A stretch of 64,000 nucleotides of DNA from Manis javanica (taxonomy: Eukaryota > Chordata > Mammalia > Pholidota > Manidae): assembly GCF_040802235.1 (NCBI RefSeq), contig NC_133157.1, forward strand, positions 26,615,501 to 26,679,500, written 5' to 3'. The notes beneath the pieces are model-generated. The model saw only the letters and a list, made by a program, of their open reading frames with translations, did no database searches and was not told the DNA's origin. How positions within the stretch are numbered: the stretch's first letter is position 1; every line of letters starts with the position of its first letter. Made by a program: the position numbers and the translations under genes. Of this stretch, positions 32,835 through 44,860 are shown in pieces.

Positions 32835-35800
32835 TTATACTCCACAAATGAGGGAAATCATTTGATAGTTCTCTTTCTCTGCCGGCTTATTTCACGGAGC
32901 ATAATAGCCTCCACCTCCATCTATGTTGTTGCAAGTGGTAGGATTTGTTTCTTTCTTATGGCTGAATATTATTCCATTGTGTATGTGTGCCACATCTTCT
33001 TTATCCATTCATCTCCTGATGGACACTTAGGTTGCTTCCATGTCCTGGCTATTGTAAATAGTGCTGCAATAAACATAGGGGTGCATGTCTTTTTCAAACT
33101 GGGCTCCTGCATTCTTAGGGTAAATTCTGAGGAGTGGAATTCCTGAGTCAAATGATATCTCTATTTTTAGTCTTTTGAGGAACCTCCATATTTCTTTCCA
33201 CAATGGTTAAACTAGTATACATTCCCACCAGCAGTGTAGGATGGTTCCTGTTTCTGCATCCTCACCAGCATTTGTTGTTCTTAGTCTTTTCAATGCTGGC
33301 CATCCTAACTGGTGTGAGGTGATATCTCATTGTGATTTTAATCTGCATTTCCCTGATTATTAGCGATGTGGAGCATCTATTCATGTGCCTGTTGACCATC
33401 TGAATTTCTTCCTTGGAGAAGTATCTGTTCAGCTCCTCAGCCCATTTTTTAATTGAGTAATTTGCTTTTAGGTTGTTGAGGCATGTGAGTTTTTTATATA
33501 TTTCATATGTAAACTCCATATCTGACATGTTATTAACACATATATTCTCCCATACCAAAGGATGCCTTTTTGTTCTGCTGATGGTGTCCTTTGCTGTACA
33601 GTTTTTTAGCTTGATGTAGACCCATTTGTTCATTTTTGCTTTTGTTTCCCTTGCCTAAGGAGATGCATTCATGAAAAAGTTGCTCATGTTTATATTCAGG
33701 GTATTTTTTTACTAATGTTGTCTTCTAAGGGTTTTATGGTTTCATAACTTACGTTCAGGTATTTGATCCATTTTGAGTTTACTTTTGTGTATGGGGTTAT
33801 ACAATCATCCAGTTTCATTCTATTGCATGTATCTGTCCAGTTTTGCCAACACCAGTTGTTGAAGAGGCTGTCATTTCCCCATTTTATATCCATGGCTCCT
33901 TTATCATATATTAATTGACTATTTATGCTTGGGTTTATATATGGGCTCTCTAGTATGTTCCATTTGTCTATGGGTCTGTTCTTGAGCCAGTACTAAATTG
34001 TCTTGATTACTGTGTCTTTGTAGTAGAGCTTGAAGTCAGGGAGTGTAATCCCCCCAGTTTTATTCTTCATTCTCAAGATTGTTTTGGCTATTTGGGGTCT
34101 TTAGTGGTTCCATATGAATTTTAGAACTATTTTCTCAAGTTCATTGAAGAATGCTGTTGGTATTTTGATAGGAATTGCATTTGCTGTAGATTGCTTAGGC
34201 AGGATAGCCATTTTGACAATATTAATTCTTCCTATCCATGAGCATGGGATATATTTCCATTTATTGGTATCTTCCTTCATTTTTCTCATGAGTGTCTTGT
34301 AGTTTTTAGAGTATAGTTATTTCACTTCCTTGGTTAGGTTTATTCCTGGGTATGTTATTCTTTCTGATGCTATTGTGAACAGAATTGTTTTCCTGATTTT
34401 CTTTCTGCTGGTTCATCATTAGTATGTAGGAATGCAACATATTTCTGTGTATTAATTTTGTATTCTGCAACTTTGATGAATTCATATATTAGATGTAGTA
34501 GTTTTGGAGTGGATTCTTTACTGTTTTTACATATAATATCATGTGATCTGCATACAGTGACTGTTTAACTTCTTCTTTACCAGTCTGGATGCCCTTTCTT
34601 TCTTTGTGTTGTCTGATTGCTGTTGCTAGTACCTCCAGAACTATGCTGAATAAAAGTGGAGAGAATGGGCACCCTTGTTTTGTTCCTGAACTTAATGGAA
34701 AAACTTCTCATTGTTAAGTATGATGTTAGCTATTGGTTTGTCTTATATGGCCTGTATTATGTTGAGATACTTGACCTCTACACCCATTTTATTGAGAGTT
34801 TTTAGCGTGAATGAATGTTGAATTTTTTCAAATGCTTTTTCGGCATCTATGGAGATGATCATGTGGTTTTGTCCTTCTTTCTGTTTATATGTTGGATGAT
34901 ATTGATGAATTTCTGAATATTGTACCATCCTTGCATCCCTGAAATAAATCCTACTTGATCATTATGGGTGATCTTTTTAATGTGTTTTTGAATTCGGTTT
35001 GCTAATATTTTGTTGAGTATTTTTGCATCTATGTTCATCAGTGTATTGGTCTCTAATTTTCTCATTTTTATCATATCTTAGCCTGGTTTTGGTATTAGAG
35101 TAATGCTGGCCTCATAGAAAGACTTTAAAAGTATTCCCTACTCATCTACTTTTTCAAAATTTTTAAGGAGTATGGGTATTAGGTCTTCACTAAATGTTTG
35201 ATAAAATTCAGCAGTGTAGACATCTGCTCCAGTCCTTTATTTCTTAGGTAGTATTTTTATTACCAACTCAATTTTGTTGCTGGTAATTTGTCTATTCAGA
35301 TTTTCTGTTTTTTCCTTGGCCAACCTTGTCAAGTAGTATTTTTCTCAAAAGTTGTCCATTTCTTCCAGGTTATGCAGTTTGTTAGCATTTAATTTTTCGT
35401 AGTATTATCCTATAATTCTTTATCTTTCTGTGGTGTCTGTAGTGATTTTTCCTTTATCATTTCTGATTCTATTTTTGTGTGTAGACCCTCTTTACTCCTA
35501 TATAAGTCTGGCTATGGGTTTATCTGTTGTGTTTATTTTCTTGAAGAACCAGCTCCTGCATTTACTGTTTGTTTCTATTGTTTTATTCTTCTAGATTTTA
35601 TTTACTTCTGCTCTAATCTTTATTATGTCCCTCCTTCTACTGACTTTGGCCTCATTTGTTCTTTTTGTACTTTTGTTAATTATGAGTTTAGACTGTTCAT
35701 ATGGTATGTTTCTTCTTTCCTGAGGTAGGCCTGTATTGCAATATACTTCCCACTTCTCATGGCCTTCTCTGAATCCCACAGACTTTGCAGTTTTGAATTA

Positions 35801-36649
35801 TTGTTGTCATTTGTGTCCATATATTGCTTGATCTCTGTTTTTATTCAGTCATTGATCCATTGGTTATTTAGGAACATGTTGGTTTCTGTTGGAAGTCTGA
35901 TGATGTTTGTGGGATTTTTCATTTTCTTTGCATAACTGATTTCTAGTTTCATACCTTTGTGGTCTGAGAAACTGGTTGGTACATGTTGAATCTTTTTTAA
36001 TTTACTGAGGCTCTTTTTGTGTCCTAGTATATGATATATTCTTGAAAATGTTTCATGTGGAGTTGAGAAGAATGGTATCCAGCTGCTTTTGGATGGAGTG
36101 TTCTGTAGATGTCTGTTAGGTCCATATGTTCTAATATGTAGTTCAATGCTTCTATGTCTGTAGTTATTTTCTGTCTTTTTTGTCTGTCCTTTGGAGTGAG
36201 AAGTGTTTTGAAGTCTCCTAAAATGAATGCATTTCATTCTATTTCCCCCTCCAATTCTGTTAGTATTTGGTTCACATATGTAGGTGATCCTATGTTGAGT
36301 GCATAGATATTTATAATGATTATATCCTCTTGTTGGACTGACCCCTTCATCATTATGTAATGTCCTTCTTTGTCTCTTGTGATTTTCTTTGTTTTGAAGT
36401 TTACTTTGTCTGATACAAGTACTGCAACTCCTGCTTTCTTTCTCCCTATTAGTTGCATGAAATATCTTTTTCCATTCCTTCACTTTTAATTTGTGTATGT
36501 CTTTGGGTTTGAAGTGAGTCCCTTGTAGGCAGCATAAAGATGGGTCTTGTTTTTTTATCCATTCAGTCACTCTCTGTCTTTTGACTGGTGCATTCAGACC
36601 ATTTACATTTAGGGTATATCAATAGATATGTACTTATTGCCACTGCAGG
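32835..36649 (-). pseudogene. L1-B ORF2, degraded
   Basis: Spans from the position equivalent to the ORF2 start (ATG lost; GTG at about 36643) to the TAA at 32837-32835 after a CGV end. Recognisable parts include LNAPVK-type start context, CCLQGTHF and KEWKKIFHA in the endonuclease (36570-35845), and the reverse-transcriptase region near 34928-34743 ([11 protein letters not shown]). It has many frameshifts and stops. Confidence 0.8.
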
Positions 36650-36947
36650 TTTTAGATTCATGTTTACCAAAATTAAAGGGTAACTTCTCTACTATCTAAC
36701 AGTCTAATTTAACTCACTTAGCATGCTTTTAAAAACACAATCTAAAGGTTCTTTTTTTCCTTCTTTTTCTTCCTCCTCCTTTCTTTATATATTAGGTATT
36801 ATATTCTGTACTCTTTTTCTATCCCTTGACTGACATTAGGGATAGTTGATTTAATTTTGCATCTGCTTAGTAATTAATTGTTCTACTTTCTTTACTATGG
36901 TTTTATTACCCCTGGTGACAGCTGTTTAGCCTTAGGAACACCTCCTT

Positions 36948-37835
36948 CTAAAGCAGTCCTTCCAAAATACACCATTGAGATGGTTTTGGGGAGTTAACTT
37001 CTCTCAGCTTTTGTTTATGTGAAAATTGTTTAATCCCTCCTTCAAATTTAAATAATAAACTTGCTGGGTAGTGTATTCTTGGTTTGAGGTCCTTCTGCTT
37101 CATTGCATTAAATATATCATGGCACTCCCTCCTGGCCTGTAAGCTTTCTGTTGGAAGTCTGATGATAACCTGATAGTAGAGCCTTTGTATGTAGTCTTTT
37201 TTTATCTCTCTGGCTGCTTTTAATATTTTGTCCTTATCCTTGATATTTGCCATTTTAATTATATGTCTTGGTGTTGTCTTCTGTGGGTACCTTGTGTTGA
37301 GAGATCTGTTAACCTCCATGGCCTGAGAGACTTATCTCCTTCCTCAGATTGGGGAATTTTTCAGTAATTACCTCCCCAATGACACTTTGTATCCCCTTTT
37401 CTATCTCTTCTTTTTGTTGTACCCCTATAATATGAATATTGTTCCATTTGGATTGGTCACACAGTTCTCTTAATATTCTTTAATTCTTAGAGATTCTTTT
37501 TTCTCTTTGTGCCTTGCTTCTTTATATTCATTTTCTCTAATTTCTGTTCCATTTACCATCTCTTCTACTACATCTAGAGTGCTTTTAAGTCCCTACATTG
37601 TATATTTCATTTCTGATGCTGTATTCTGTAATTATTGAATCTCTGTCTGGAATTCTTCACTGAATTCTTGAACATTTTTCTCTTCCTCCTTGAACATGTT
37701 CATGATTTTTATTTTGAAATCTCTTTCTGGAAGATTGATGAGTTCAGTTTCACTTGGCCCTTTTTCTTGTGTTTGTGGGGTTTGGGTTTGAATCAGGTTT
37801 CTTTCATGTTTTATATTTGTATGTGGCACCTTCTA
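36948..37835 (-). pseudogene. L1-B ORF1, degraded
   Basis: The N-terminal part at 37829-37632 contains GPSETELINLPERDFKIKIM, followed by coiled-coil-type sequence. The C-terminal RNA-binding domain is at 37319-36948 (RHIIKMANIKDKDKILKAAR, LQARRECHDIFN). It ends with TAG after C-I-L-E-G-L-L, the likely ancestral stop. Broken by frameshifts between the two parts. Confidence 0.8.
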
Positions 37836-38756
37836 TTTCCCAGAAGCTCTACTCTCTGGAGCTGCTCAGCACCTGGAGTGATGTCAGCAATTGCAAAGGA
37901 GCAGTGCTGGTGACTGGGGGAAGGAAACAGCTGTTTCCTGGTTCCCATCTTCTATGCTTATCTCCAGTGCCAGAACCCAGTGTGCTGAATATACAGGTGT
38001 AAGCCTGTATGCTTTGCATTTTTAGCTGCTGTAGGCAGGACTTCCCTCTGACTTGCCTGATGCCAGAGCAGTGGCTGCCAGTTTGCATACCAGGTGTGGG
38101 CCAGCTGGGTGGAAGTCCACCAGGCTGTGTATCATGGTGGGGGGCCTTGTAGCTGCATAGCCAGCCTGAGGGATGGAGCACCTCAGGTCTTGAAAGTTCC
38201 CGACCTTCTGTGCAGAGTGCTCTAGGGCAACTTTTTTCATCTCTCCTTTCCCCGGAGCGGTAAGCTCTGTAAAGTCTCTGCCCCTTTAGCAGCGCTCTCA
38301 CTGTTAGGAAGTCTCTCAGCCTGCCTGCCTTTCTTTTGTCCCAGAGCAGCCAGATGTGGATCCCTGTTTTGCACAAGTGGCTGGAATCTCAGTCTCTCAG
38401 GATATTATGACTGTCTCAGCTTTCCAATCTCACTAATTTCCGGAGCACCATGCAATGTAGGTTCGTGCTCCCAGAGATCTCCAGTGCTAGGTGTTCAATG
38501 GTCTCTGGCCTCCACTCTCTCCTCACTTCATTTCTCTTCCTCCCGCCGGGTGAGCTGGTGTGGGGGAAGGGCTTGGGTCCCACCAGATCATGGGTTTGGT
38601 ACCTGTTCCTTGAGGTCAGTTCTTTTATCCATGTGTGTGCAGCATGGTGTACCCTTCTTTCCTGTTGTTCTTTCAGTATTTGTATTAATTATCTTTTCAT
38701 ATTATATGTGGTTTTGGGAGAATGCCTTTATCTCACGTCTCACACCACCATCTTTC
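37836..38756 (-). promoter_or_regulatory. L1-B 5'UTR (internal promoter region)
   Basis: Collinear with the other two L1 5'UTRs. It ends with the element 5' terminus (minus strand AAAGATGGTGGTGTGAGACG). It holds a minus-strand open frame of 175 codons (38376-37849), the longest 5'UTR frame of the three copies. Confidence 0.65.
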
Positions 38757-38769
38757 TCTATTGACATAT

Positions 38770-39132
38770 TTGACTCAATTCCTTCATTTGAAATCGGGCT
38801 CCCATCCTCACACTGGCACTCCGCCATGTGGCTGTGCTCATCAAGTCAAGAGAGATCTCACTTTTGAGCTATCTTTCTCTTGTTGCCAAACACCAAAACC
38901 CTATAGCTCTTCAATTTATTGAACAAGTTGTCTCCTGCTCTTTTGCCCCTTCTTATCCTTCTATTGCAAGATTTGCCAATTACCAGTTCTGTCTAGTTCT
39001 TTTACTGCTTAGGAACTGTGTTATCTAATGCAAAGTAGGAAATAAATCCTCATCACAATGTGGTCTCTTTTCAAACTCCAAGAGGAACTCTGCTACCATG
39101 CCACCTCTACTTCATTAAGTCAAAACTTAGAA
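38770..39132. other. Intergenic DNA, nothing assigned
   Basis: Contains 'gggctcccatcctcacactg' and T-rich stretches. No family recognised. Confidence 0.4.
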
Positions 39133-39200
39133 ACCACTGTGTTGTATACTTCAAACCAATATAAATTGCATGTCAACAATATTTCAATAAAAAACAACTT
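39133..39200 (+). mobile_element. Very short LINE-1 3' terminus
   Basis: 'aaccactgtgttgtatactt', 'caaaccaatataaattgcat' and 'caatatttcaataaaaaaca' are the last 65 or so bases of the L1 3'UTR subtype also seen at 14218-14622, ending in an A-tail. AACTTAG occurs on both sides as a possible short target-site duplication. Confidence 0.6.
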
Positions 39201-39439
39201 AGTTTGCATTACCAGGGGACTCTTTCAGTCATCTTAGTCTCACTGTGTTTCAAATCTAGAAAAGTTATCGTAGTTGGTAAACAAGTCTAGTTCTTCTGTG
39301 TTATAGTACACATCACATAGAAAATAAAAGGTAATATTATGGGAGTTCATATGACAAATTGTTAATATAGTTTATTTAGATAACATTGCATTGACTTAAC
39401 TTTCATTTTGAATAATTTGTGACCTCAGGTATGACAGAC

Positions 39440-39640
39440 ATACATTTCTACTTTTATTCATGGTACAGTTCATTTCTTGATGAAAAAAATTTGTTGAACA
39501 TCTGTATGTACCAGGCTATATTTTAGGTCTCTGCTGTAGGGTAATAAACAGACAAGTTTCCACTCTCAGAGAGCACATATGTAAAGTGGACATAACCAGT
39601 AAATAAATGAACAAATTAGAAATGAATATATAATATGTCA
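39440..39640 (-). repeat. L2 LINE 3' end, antisense
   Basis: 'ttgttgaacatctgtatgta / ccaggctatattttaggtct / gggtaataaacagacaagt / ccactctcagagagcacat' follows the antisense L2 3' end in order. Adjoins the 3' side of OR13C8. Confidence 0.65.
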
Positions 39641-40005
39641 TGTTCTAATTAATATTCCCTTTGCATAATTTATGACAGTATACATATTTTAGGTTACAAA
39701 GTGTTTTTGAGAACTCCTTATGCCTTTATTATTTTCTAAAGTTTTAAGGGTGATTGTATTTTGCTGGGGCTTCCTAAGAAATTTTTAACATTTTGCATTT
39801 TCCTAACAGTATCTTTTTAAACCACAATCATATTTTATTTCTGAAGTTAGAACAAAAAGCTAAGTGACAACAACAAACCTAAATATTCCTGTCATACGGT
39901 TTTGAATGTCACATAGTGAGTTTGTTTTGACATGGTGATTTTCTCTTTATGAATTTTGTGTCTGTGGCCACTGTGGGTTCGGAGTCACATAGCATAAAGC
40001 AGTAC

Positions 40006-40965
40006 TCATATTCCATCAGAGTTTTTCCTACCCACCATGTTCTTCACAGCAGCCTTTACATCCTTGTTCCTTAGACTATAGATGAGAGGATTGAGCATGG
40101 GGGTCATTACTCCATAGAAGAGGGAAATGAGGGCATCAATGATGTCCTGATTATCTGTGCCACCAGAGCTTTTGGACTTGGGCTTTGCGTACATGAAGAA
40201 GGTAGTTCCATAGAATATAATGACTACTGTCAAGTGTGCTGAGCAGGTGGAGAAGGCCTTATGTTTTCCTTCACTGGAAGGAATCCTCAGAATAGTGGCA
40301 ACAATAAAAATGTAAGAGATGGAAATTACTAGCAATGGAATAACGAGAACAATCAGATTTGACCCTGCCATGCTGAGTACATTGATTGAAATATCAGCAC
40401 AGGCCAGCTTTAGGATAGCTAGAATTTCACAGACAAAATGGTTAATAACATTATTAGCACAGAAGGGTAACTGCACTGCAAGAGATGTCTGTACCACTGA
40501 GTCAAGAAACCCAGTAACCCAGGATCCAGCTGCCATAGGCATGTAGGCACCTTTGCTCATGATGACAGGGTATCTCAGTGGGTAGCAGATGGCCACATAG
40601 CGGTCAAGTGCCATCATGCCTAGAAGCACACACTCTGTGACCCCCGTGGCAAAGGACAGAAACATTTGCACCATGCACCCAGAGAAGGAAACCCTTTTTT
40701 TTACTGTCAGAAAGCTGTCAAGGGTTAGTGGGACAGAACAGCTTGTGTAGCAAATGTCCAGGAAGGAAAGATTACAGAGGAAGAAATACATGGGGGTATG
40801 CAAGTGAGAATCGTAGATGATTACTGAGATGAGGACTCCATTTCCCAGCAGGATCATCAGGTACATCCACAAAACTAGCACAAAGAAAACTGTCTGGAGC
40901 TTTGGGTGGGCAGAAAGCCCAACAAGAACAAATTCTGTCAGTATGGTATCATTGCTTCTTTCCAT
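40006..40965 (-). CDS. OR13C8: Olfactory receptor 13C8-like, odorant GPCR (319 aa)
   Basis: An intact single-exon class II OR that would signal through Golf in olfactory cilia. Features: NDT sequon at residues 5-7; TM1 with LLGN at 39-42; LHTPMY 55-60; conserved C97 with C179 for the loop disulfide; [10 protein letters not shown] 118-127; [12 protein letters not shown] 234-245 before TM6; PMLNPLIY 289-296; SLRNKDV tail. MALDRY instead of the usual MAYDRY or MAFDRY is, in my recollection, also present in human OR13C8, as are the wording [14 protein letters not shown] and the long [13 protein letters not shown] loop before TM7. The initiation context is strong (A at -3, G at +4). A possible 5' untranslated exon acceptor lies about 30 bases upstream. 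Flanked downstream by L2 and L1 scraps and the L1-A/B block. No disabling mutation seen; ligand unknown. Confidence 0.9.
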   Translation of the reverse strand: MERSNDTILTEFVLVGLSAHPKLQTVFFVLVLWMYLMILLGNGVLISVIIYDSHLHTPMYFFLCNLSFLDICYTSCSVPLTLDSFLTVKKRVSFSGCMVQMFLSFATGVTECVLLGMMALDRYVAICYPLRYPVIMSKGAYMPMAAGSWVTGFLDSVVQTSLAVQLPFCANNVINHFVCEILAILKLACADISINVLSMAGSNLIVLVIPLLVISISYIFIVATILRIPSSEGKHKAFSTCSAHLTVVIIFYGTTFFMYAKPKSKSSGGTDNQDIIDALISLFYGVMTPMLNPLIYSLRNKDVKAAVKNMVGRKNSDGI

Positions 40966-42779
40966 ATTACATGTACCTCTTCTTCTACAGCACTCTATGG
41001 ATGATAGAACAGATACTTGTTAATACAGTGTCTGTAAGAGCTATGTCTTGTAAGAGTCACAATCTGTGCTACTTAGTTTTATATTTGCGTGCAATAATAA
41101 AACCCTGGGGCAAATTTCATACTGTTAATCCAGGCCACTAGAGTAGGAATCCTATTCTGATTTCCCCAGGGTTAAGAGAGGTACATTTGATTCTATGATG
41201 TTTGAATCCCAAACCAGTGTATTGCCATTTCTATTCGTTAACATATTGACCATCAATCAGTGGCCTACAGCCTGGATGCAGCAGAAAGATGTGTTTTGTT
41301 TGGCTGTGATTCCTGCAGTATGCTTTAAATTTGAACTAGAGGTCAACATTTCAAAAGCGGGAGATATGTTATAAAAATGTATATTTTCAGTTTGTCTTCA
41401 AATAAATTGTAATATTTTAAAACACTGGCCCATTTCTATTATAGACCTATTACAGTTTACCCACTGCATTTGAAGCTTGTTCGCCATTCCAACAGATTAA
41501 CCTCCTCCCTCTCATCTTGTTGTTAGTGTAAGTGAATAATAGTTGCCAATAAACATATTATTCTCAGTTTATCTCAGTCATTTGTATTACCTGACAGGAT
41601 CATATATGTATTTGAATTTTTGACCCATTGCTGCAGAGCCAACTCATCCATCCACTAGGCATAGTAGGCCTACCATACATTAGAAGCAAAAATAAAAAAT
41701 GTTTTGATTTCTTTTAAAATCTGAATAAGTGAGTTTTTAAGTTTTAATAGATAACATTAGTATATTTATCTTTAAACTAATGCAGATGTAAGCTGGAAAT
41801 TTCAATATTAGTTCATGGAATAAAGAACCCATGACAGTACAAGTGTCCAGGGCTATTAAACTCATAATGCAGTTTTGTGTGGTTGAATTTCTTTTTAGAG
41901 ATCAGTTTTTTTTGTTCTGGTGGTGTGTCATCATTAAATATCTTTTTATAGCCTTATTGCAAAAATCAGGCTCATCAAAAAAAGGGACATTTATTTATAT
42001 ACTCCAGTTCTACCTCAATATGATGAGGAAGTATGTGTTCAAATAAATATTTTCTTTAATACAAACAAATAGGAAGTATTTACAAAGCCAATTTTATCAT
42101 GAGCAGAGAGATACGGTGTTGTATATTGTAGGCCCCACTTCATTTCCTTATTTTCACTGCATGCAAGAACTATCACTTAGGGAGTAACAGTAATAATAGT
42201 GCTTTCATTCAAAATGTATACATTTAACCAAACCAGTGTTTTGCAGCCATTATTTTTTGGCAAATAGGATTTATACAGAAGCATAACATATAACACAAAC
42301 AAAAAAACAATTTTCCTAGTTGGAGTTACACTGGTTTGCAGGGAAGATAAAGCCCTATCCCTTTAGTACCTTATTTACTCTTTCTCCCTTGATTGAGTTT
42401 AAGAAGGAGGCCTAGCATTGAAACGAAGGGGCATAGTATGAAAACCACCATTGTAATCAGTGCGAAGTAATATGAATACTCTGCATTTTGTAGTTTTGGT
42501 AAAATAATAATGAAATATTAGTTTATGTATTGATTAGTCTCTAATCAGTGTATCTATTTATTTGTATTAGATTATTGTATGTCTAAATATGTATTCAGAT
42601 ACATAGTTTTATTCATTAAATTCAAGGAGGCAGGACTATTATTGTATGACATGTGAATTACTTCCTTTAAGATTTTGTAAACATCACCAATAAATCATGA
42701 TATAAGCATACTAAAGAAAACAAATTATTTCAAGGGATGCAGGAAATAAATTTGGTGAAGATTAATTCAGAATTTTCAT
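40966..42779. other. Upstream region of OR13C8, nothing assigned
   Basis: AT-rich. No repeat could be confidently named, and no coding frame beyond chance (71 codons at 41831-42046). Any OR promoter or 5' exon for the 40006-40965 gene should lie here, but no site can be pinned from sequence alone. Confidence 0.4.
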
Positions 42780-44860
42780 ATAAACTATTTGAAGTTCACA
42801 AGCAGAAAGTAATTTCCTAATCTTGAAAGAAAACTTACGCCAGAAACCTATAGCAAATTGCTATTCCCTAATAATAAAGACAGTTTATACATTCTCATTA
42901 ATATCTGGACTAAGATAAGGATGCCCACTCTTATAGCTCCTATTTAATGTGGACCTGGTAGTCCTCGTCATAATCATAAGACAAAAAAATGGTAGAAGTA
43001 GCAGTAAAAAGGGACTAAAAAATGTATAAGAACTGATGAGAAAAATTTGTAAGACTTTTGGAAGTACAATCAGTGGAAAAATCACTAGGCTTCTCTGTAT
43101 TAGCACTATGATTAGCAAGCATAATAAAATTGAATTTAATAAAATTAACAAAGTAGATTTTATCCTAATAAAGTACACACAAAAGCTCTTACATAAATCA
43201 TTTAAAAATTATCATAAAGAGCTTAACAGAATATGAGTAACTGAAAAGGTAGAACATGTTAATGGATGGGACAATATAAGGTTGTCATTTCCCCCCTAAA
43301 TTAGTCTATACATTCAATTAAATGTGCTCTAAAGTTTAGCTGGGGTTTTTTTTTAGCTATATGAGTATACATTCTAAAATTTATATGGAAGAATAAAAGT
43401 ACACAACTTGCACAGTTAATTTTATAAAAGAAAAGTAAGGGGGCATACACATTTGTAACATACTACAAAGGTATAATAATAAAGATATTATGATAATGGC
43501 TCAGGGACATTTAATAAACCACTGGAAGGGAAAAAAGATCTCACATAAAGATATGTTTATATGAAAATTTGATATATCATAAAACGGTCACCCCAAAGTA
43601 GTGAGGGAGTAACAGCTTAGGAGACCATGTTAGGAAACTATGTTTATATATGAGGAAAAGATAAAATTAGATCCTTGCATCACTATAAATAAAGGTGGAA
43701 ACCAGGCAGATTGACAATTTGAATGTGAAAAAAGTTGCAAAATTAGTAAAGGGCAATATAGAAACTTTTTGTGAACTTGTAGCAGAGAAAAAGCTTTTAA
43801 AACAAAATCCAAATGGCACAAACTAAGAAGCAGAATTTGGTGGGTTTAATATCAGTGAAGAATATCAGAGATAAAGTTTACAGACTCTCTGAGATAGTTG
43901 TTATATCTGAAACTAGCAAGTAACCCCCTTGATAGAATATACCAAAAAAAAAAAGAAGCAGAGAACAAAAAAACCCTCTTGCTTATCAAAAAGGTAAAGC
44001 TTTAAAAAAGCAGAGAATTGTTTAAAGGACATGAATTAGTGACATGCAGAAGAGAATTCCTAAATGGCTGACAGGTATATGGAGAGATTTGCACACTTGG
44101 AAAATCTGCAGAATGCTCATTAAATGTTCAAAATTAGAAAAGTGCTCATTAAAACATTAAACATAAAACATTAAAACAGCCATGAAGTATCATTCATTTC
44201 ATTAGAAAAGTAGATAATGCCAAATGTTGGCAAGCATGTCAGGGGTAGGATTCTAGTGGGAGTATACACAGGTATATTGGAAAACTCTGTGGCTGTATTA
44301 AAATTGGGCAGGACTCAGTGATTCCATTCCTGGGAATATGTCCCATATAAGTTCTTGTCCAGGACTATAAGAGGAGAAGCATGAGGATTCTCATCATTGC
44401 ACTGCTTGTGGTAAAAAGAGTTTGGAGCAACCTTGATGTCCATCATCTGAGTAATAGTTTCACCATATGAGAGCCTGCATTATGGAACAGTTTGCAGAAA
44501 TGAAAAGCAAATGAACTAGATGTCTGCATAGCAACATATTTACAACTCTGAAAAGTGTTTTAAAAAGTATGCAATATTGTGTTTTATAGCACATTAAGTT
44601 TACATATAAATTTGAAATACATATGTTACAAGGTACATGCATTTTTAGGAACAAATCAAATAAGAGTGGGGTGAAGAATATTAGTGGAATCAATGATTAT
44701 AGGAGAATATATGTGGCTTTGTAAGGACTGACGAAAATAATGTACAGAGGAATATAAAATGAAATACAGAGGAATATGATGAACTAAAACCTAATTTTAA
44801 AAAGGGAACAAATGAAAACATAAAAATCATACAGAGCAATATAGGACATATGCCAATAAA
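42780..44860 (+). mobile_element. Old LINE-1 ORF2 and 3' region, sense
   Basis: 'ctgaactaagataaggatgc'-type RT block (about 42907: 'tggactaagataaggatgcc cactctt'), 'gtggacctggtagtcctc' and 'tttatatggaagaataaaag', followed by 'tgttggcaagcatgtcagg', 'ctgggaatatgtcccatata' and 'gagcaaccttgatgtccatc' in ORF2 3' order. Heavily mutated with gaps. Confidence 0.7.

Larger units (their letters stand above)
32432..38756 (-). mobile_element. Near full-length LINE-1 (L1-B), antisense, older, interrupted at its tail by L1-A
   Basis: Same gene order as L1-A and collinear with it over about 6.2 kb, but more decayed. Its 3'UTR is a different subtype (contains the antisense of CACATTGTTTTTCATGTGAA) shared with the fragment at 47803-47985. 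The tail (32432-32510) is not simple poly(A) but about three units of a TACACTT...GATAAAA repeat. Right-hand duplication tctattgacatat at 38757-38769; its partner is at 26163-26175, beyond L1-A. Confidence 0.9.
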
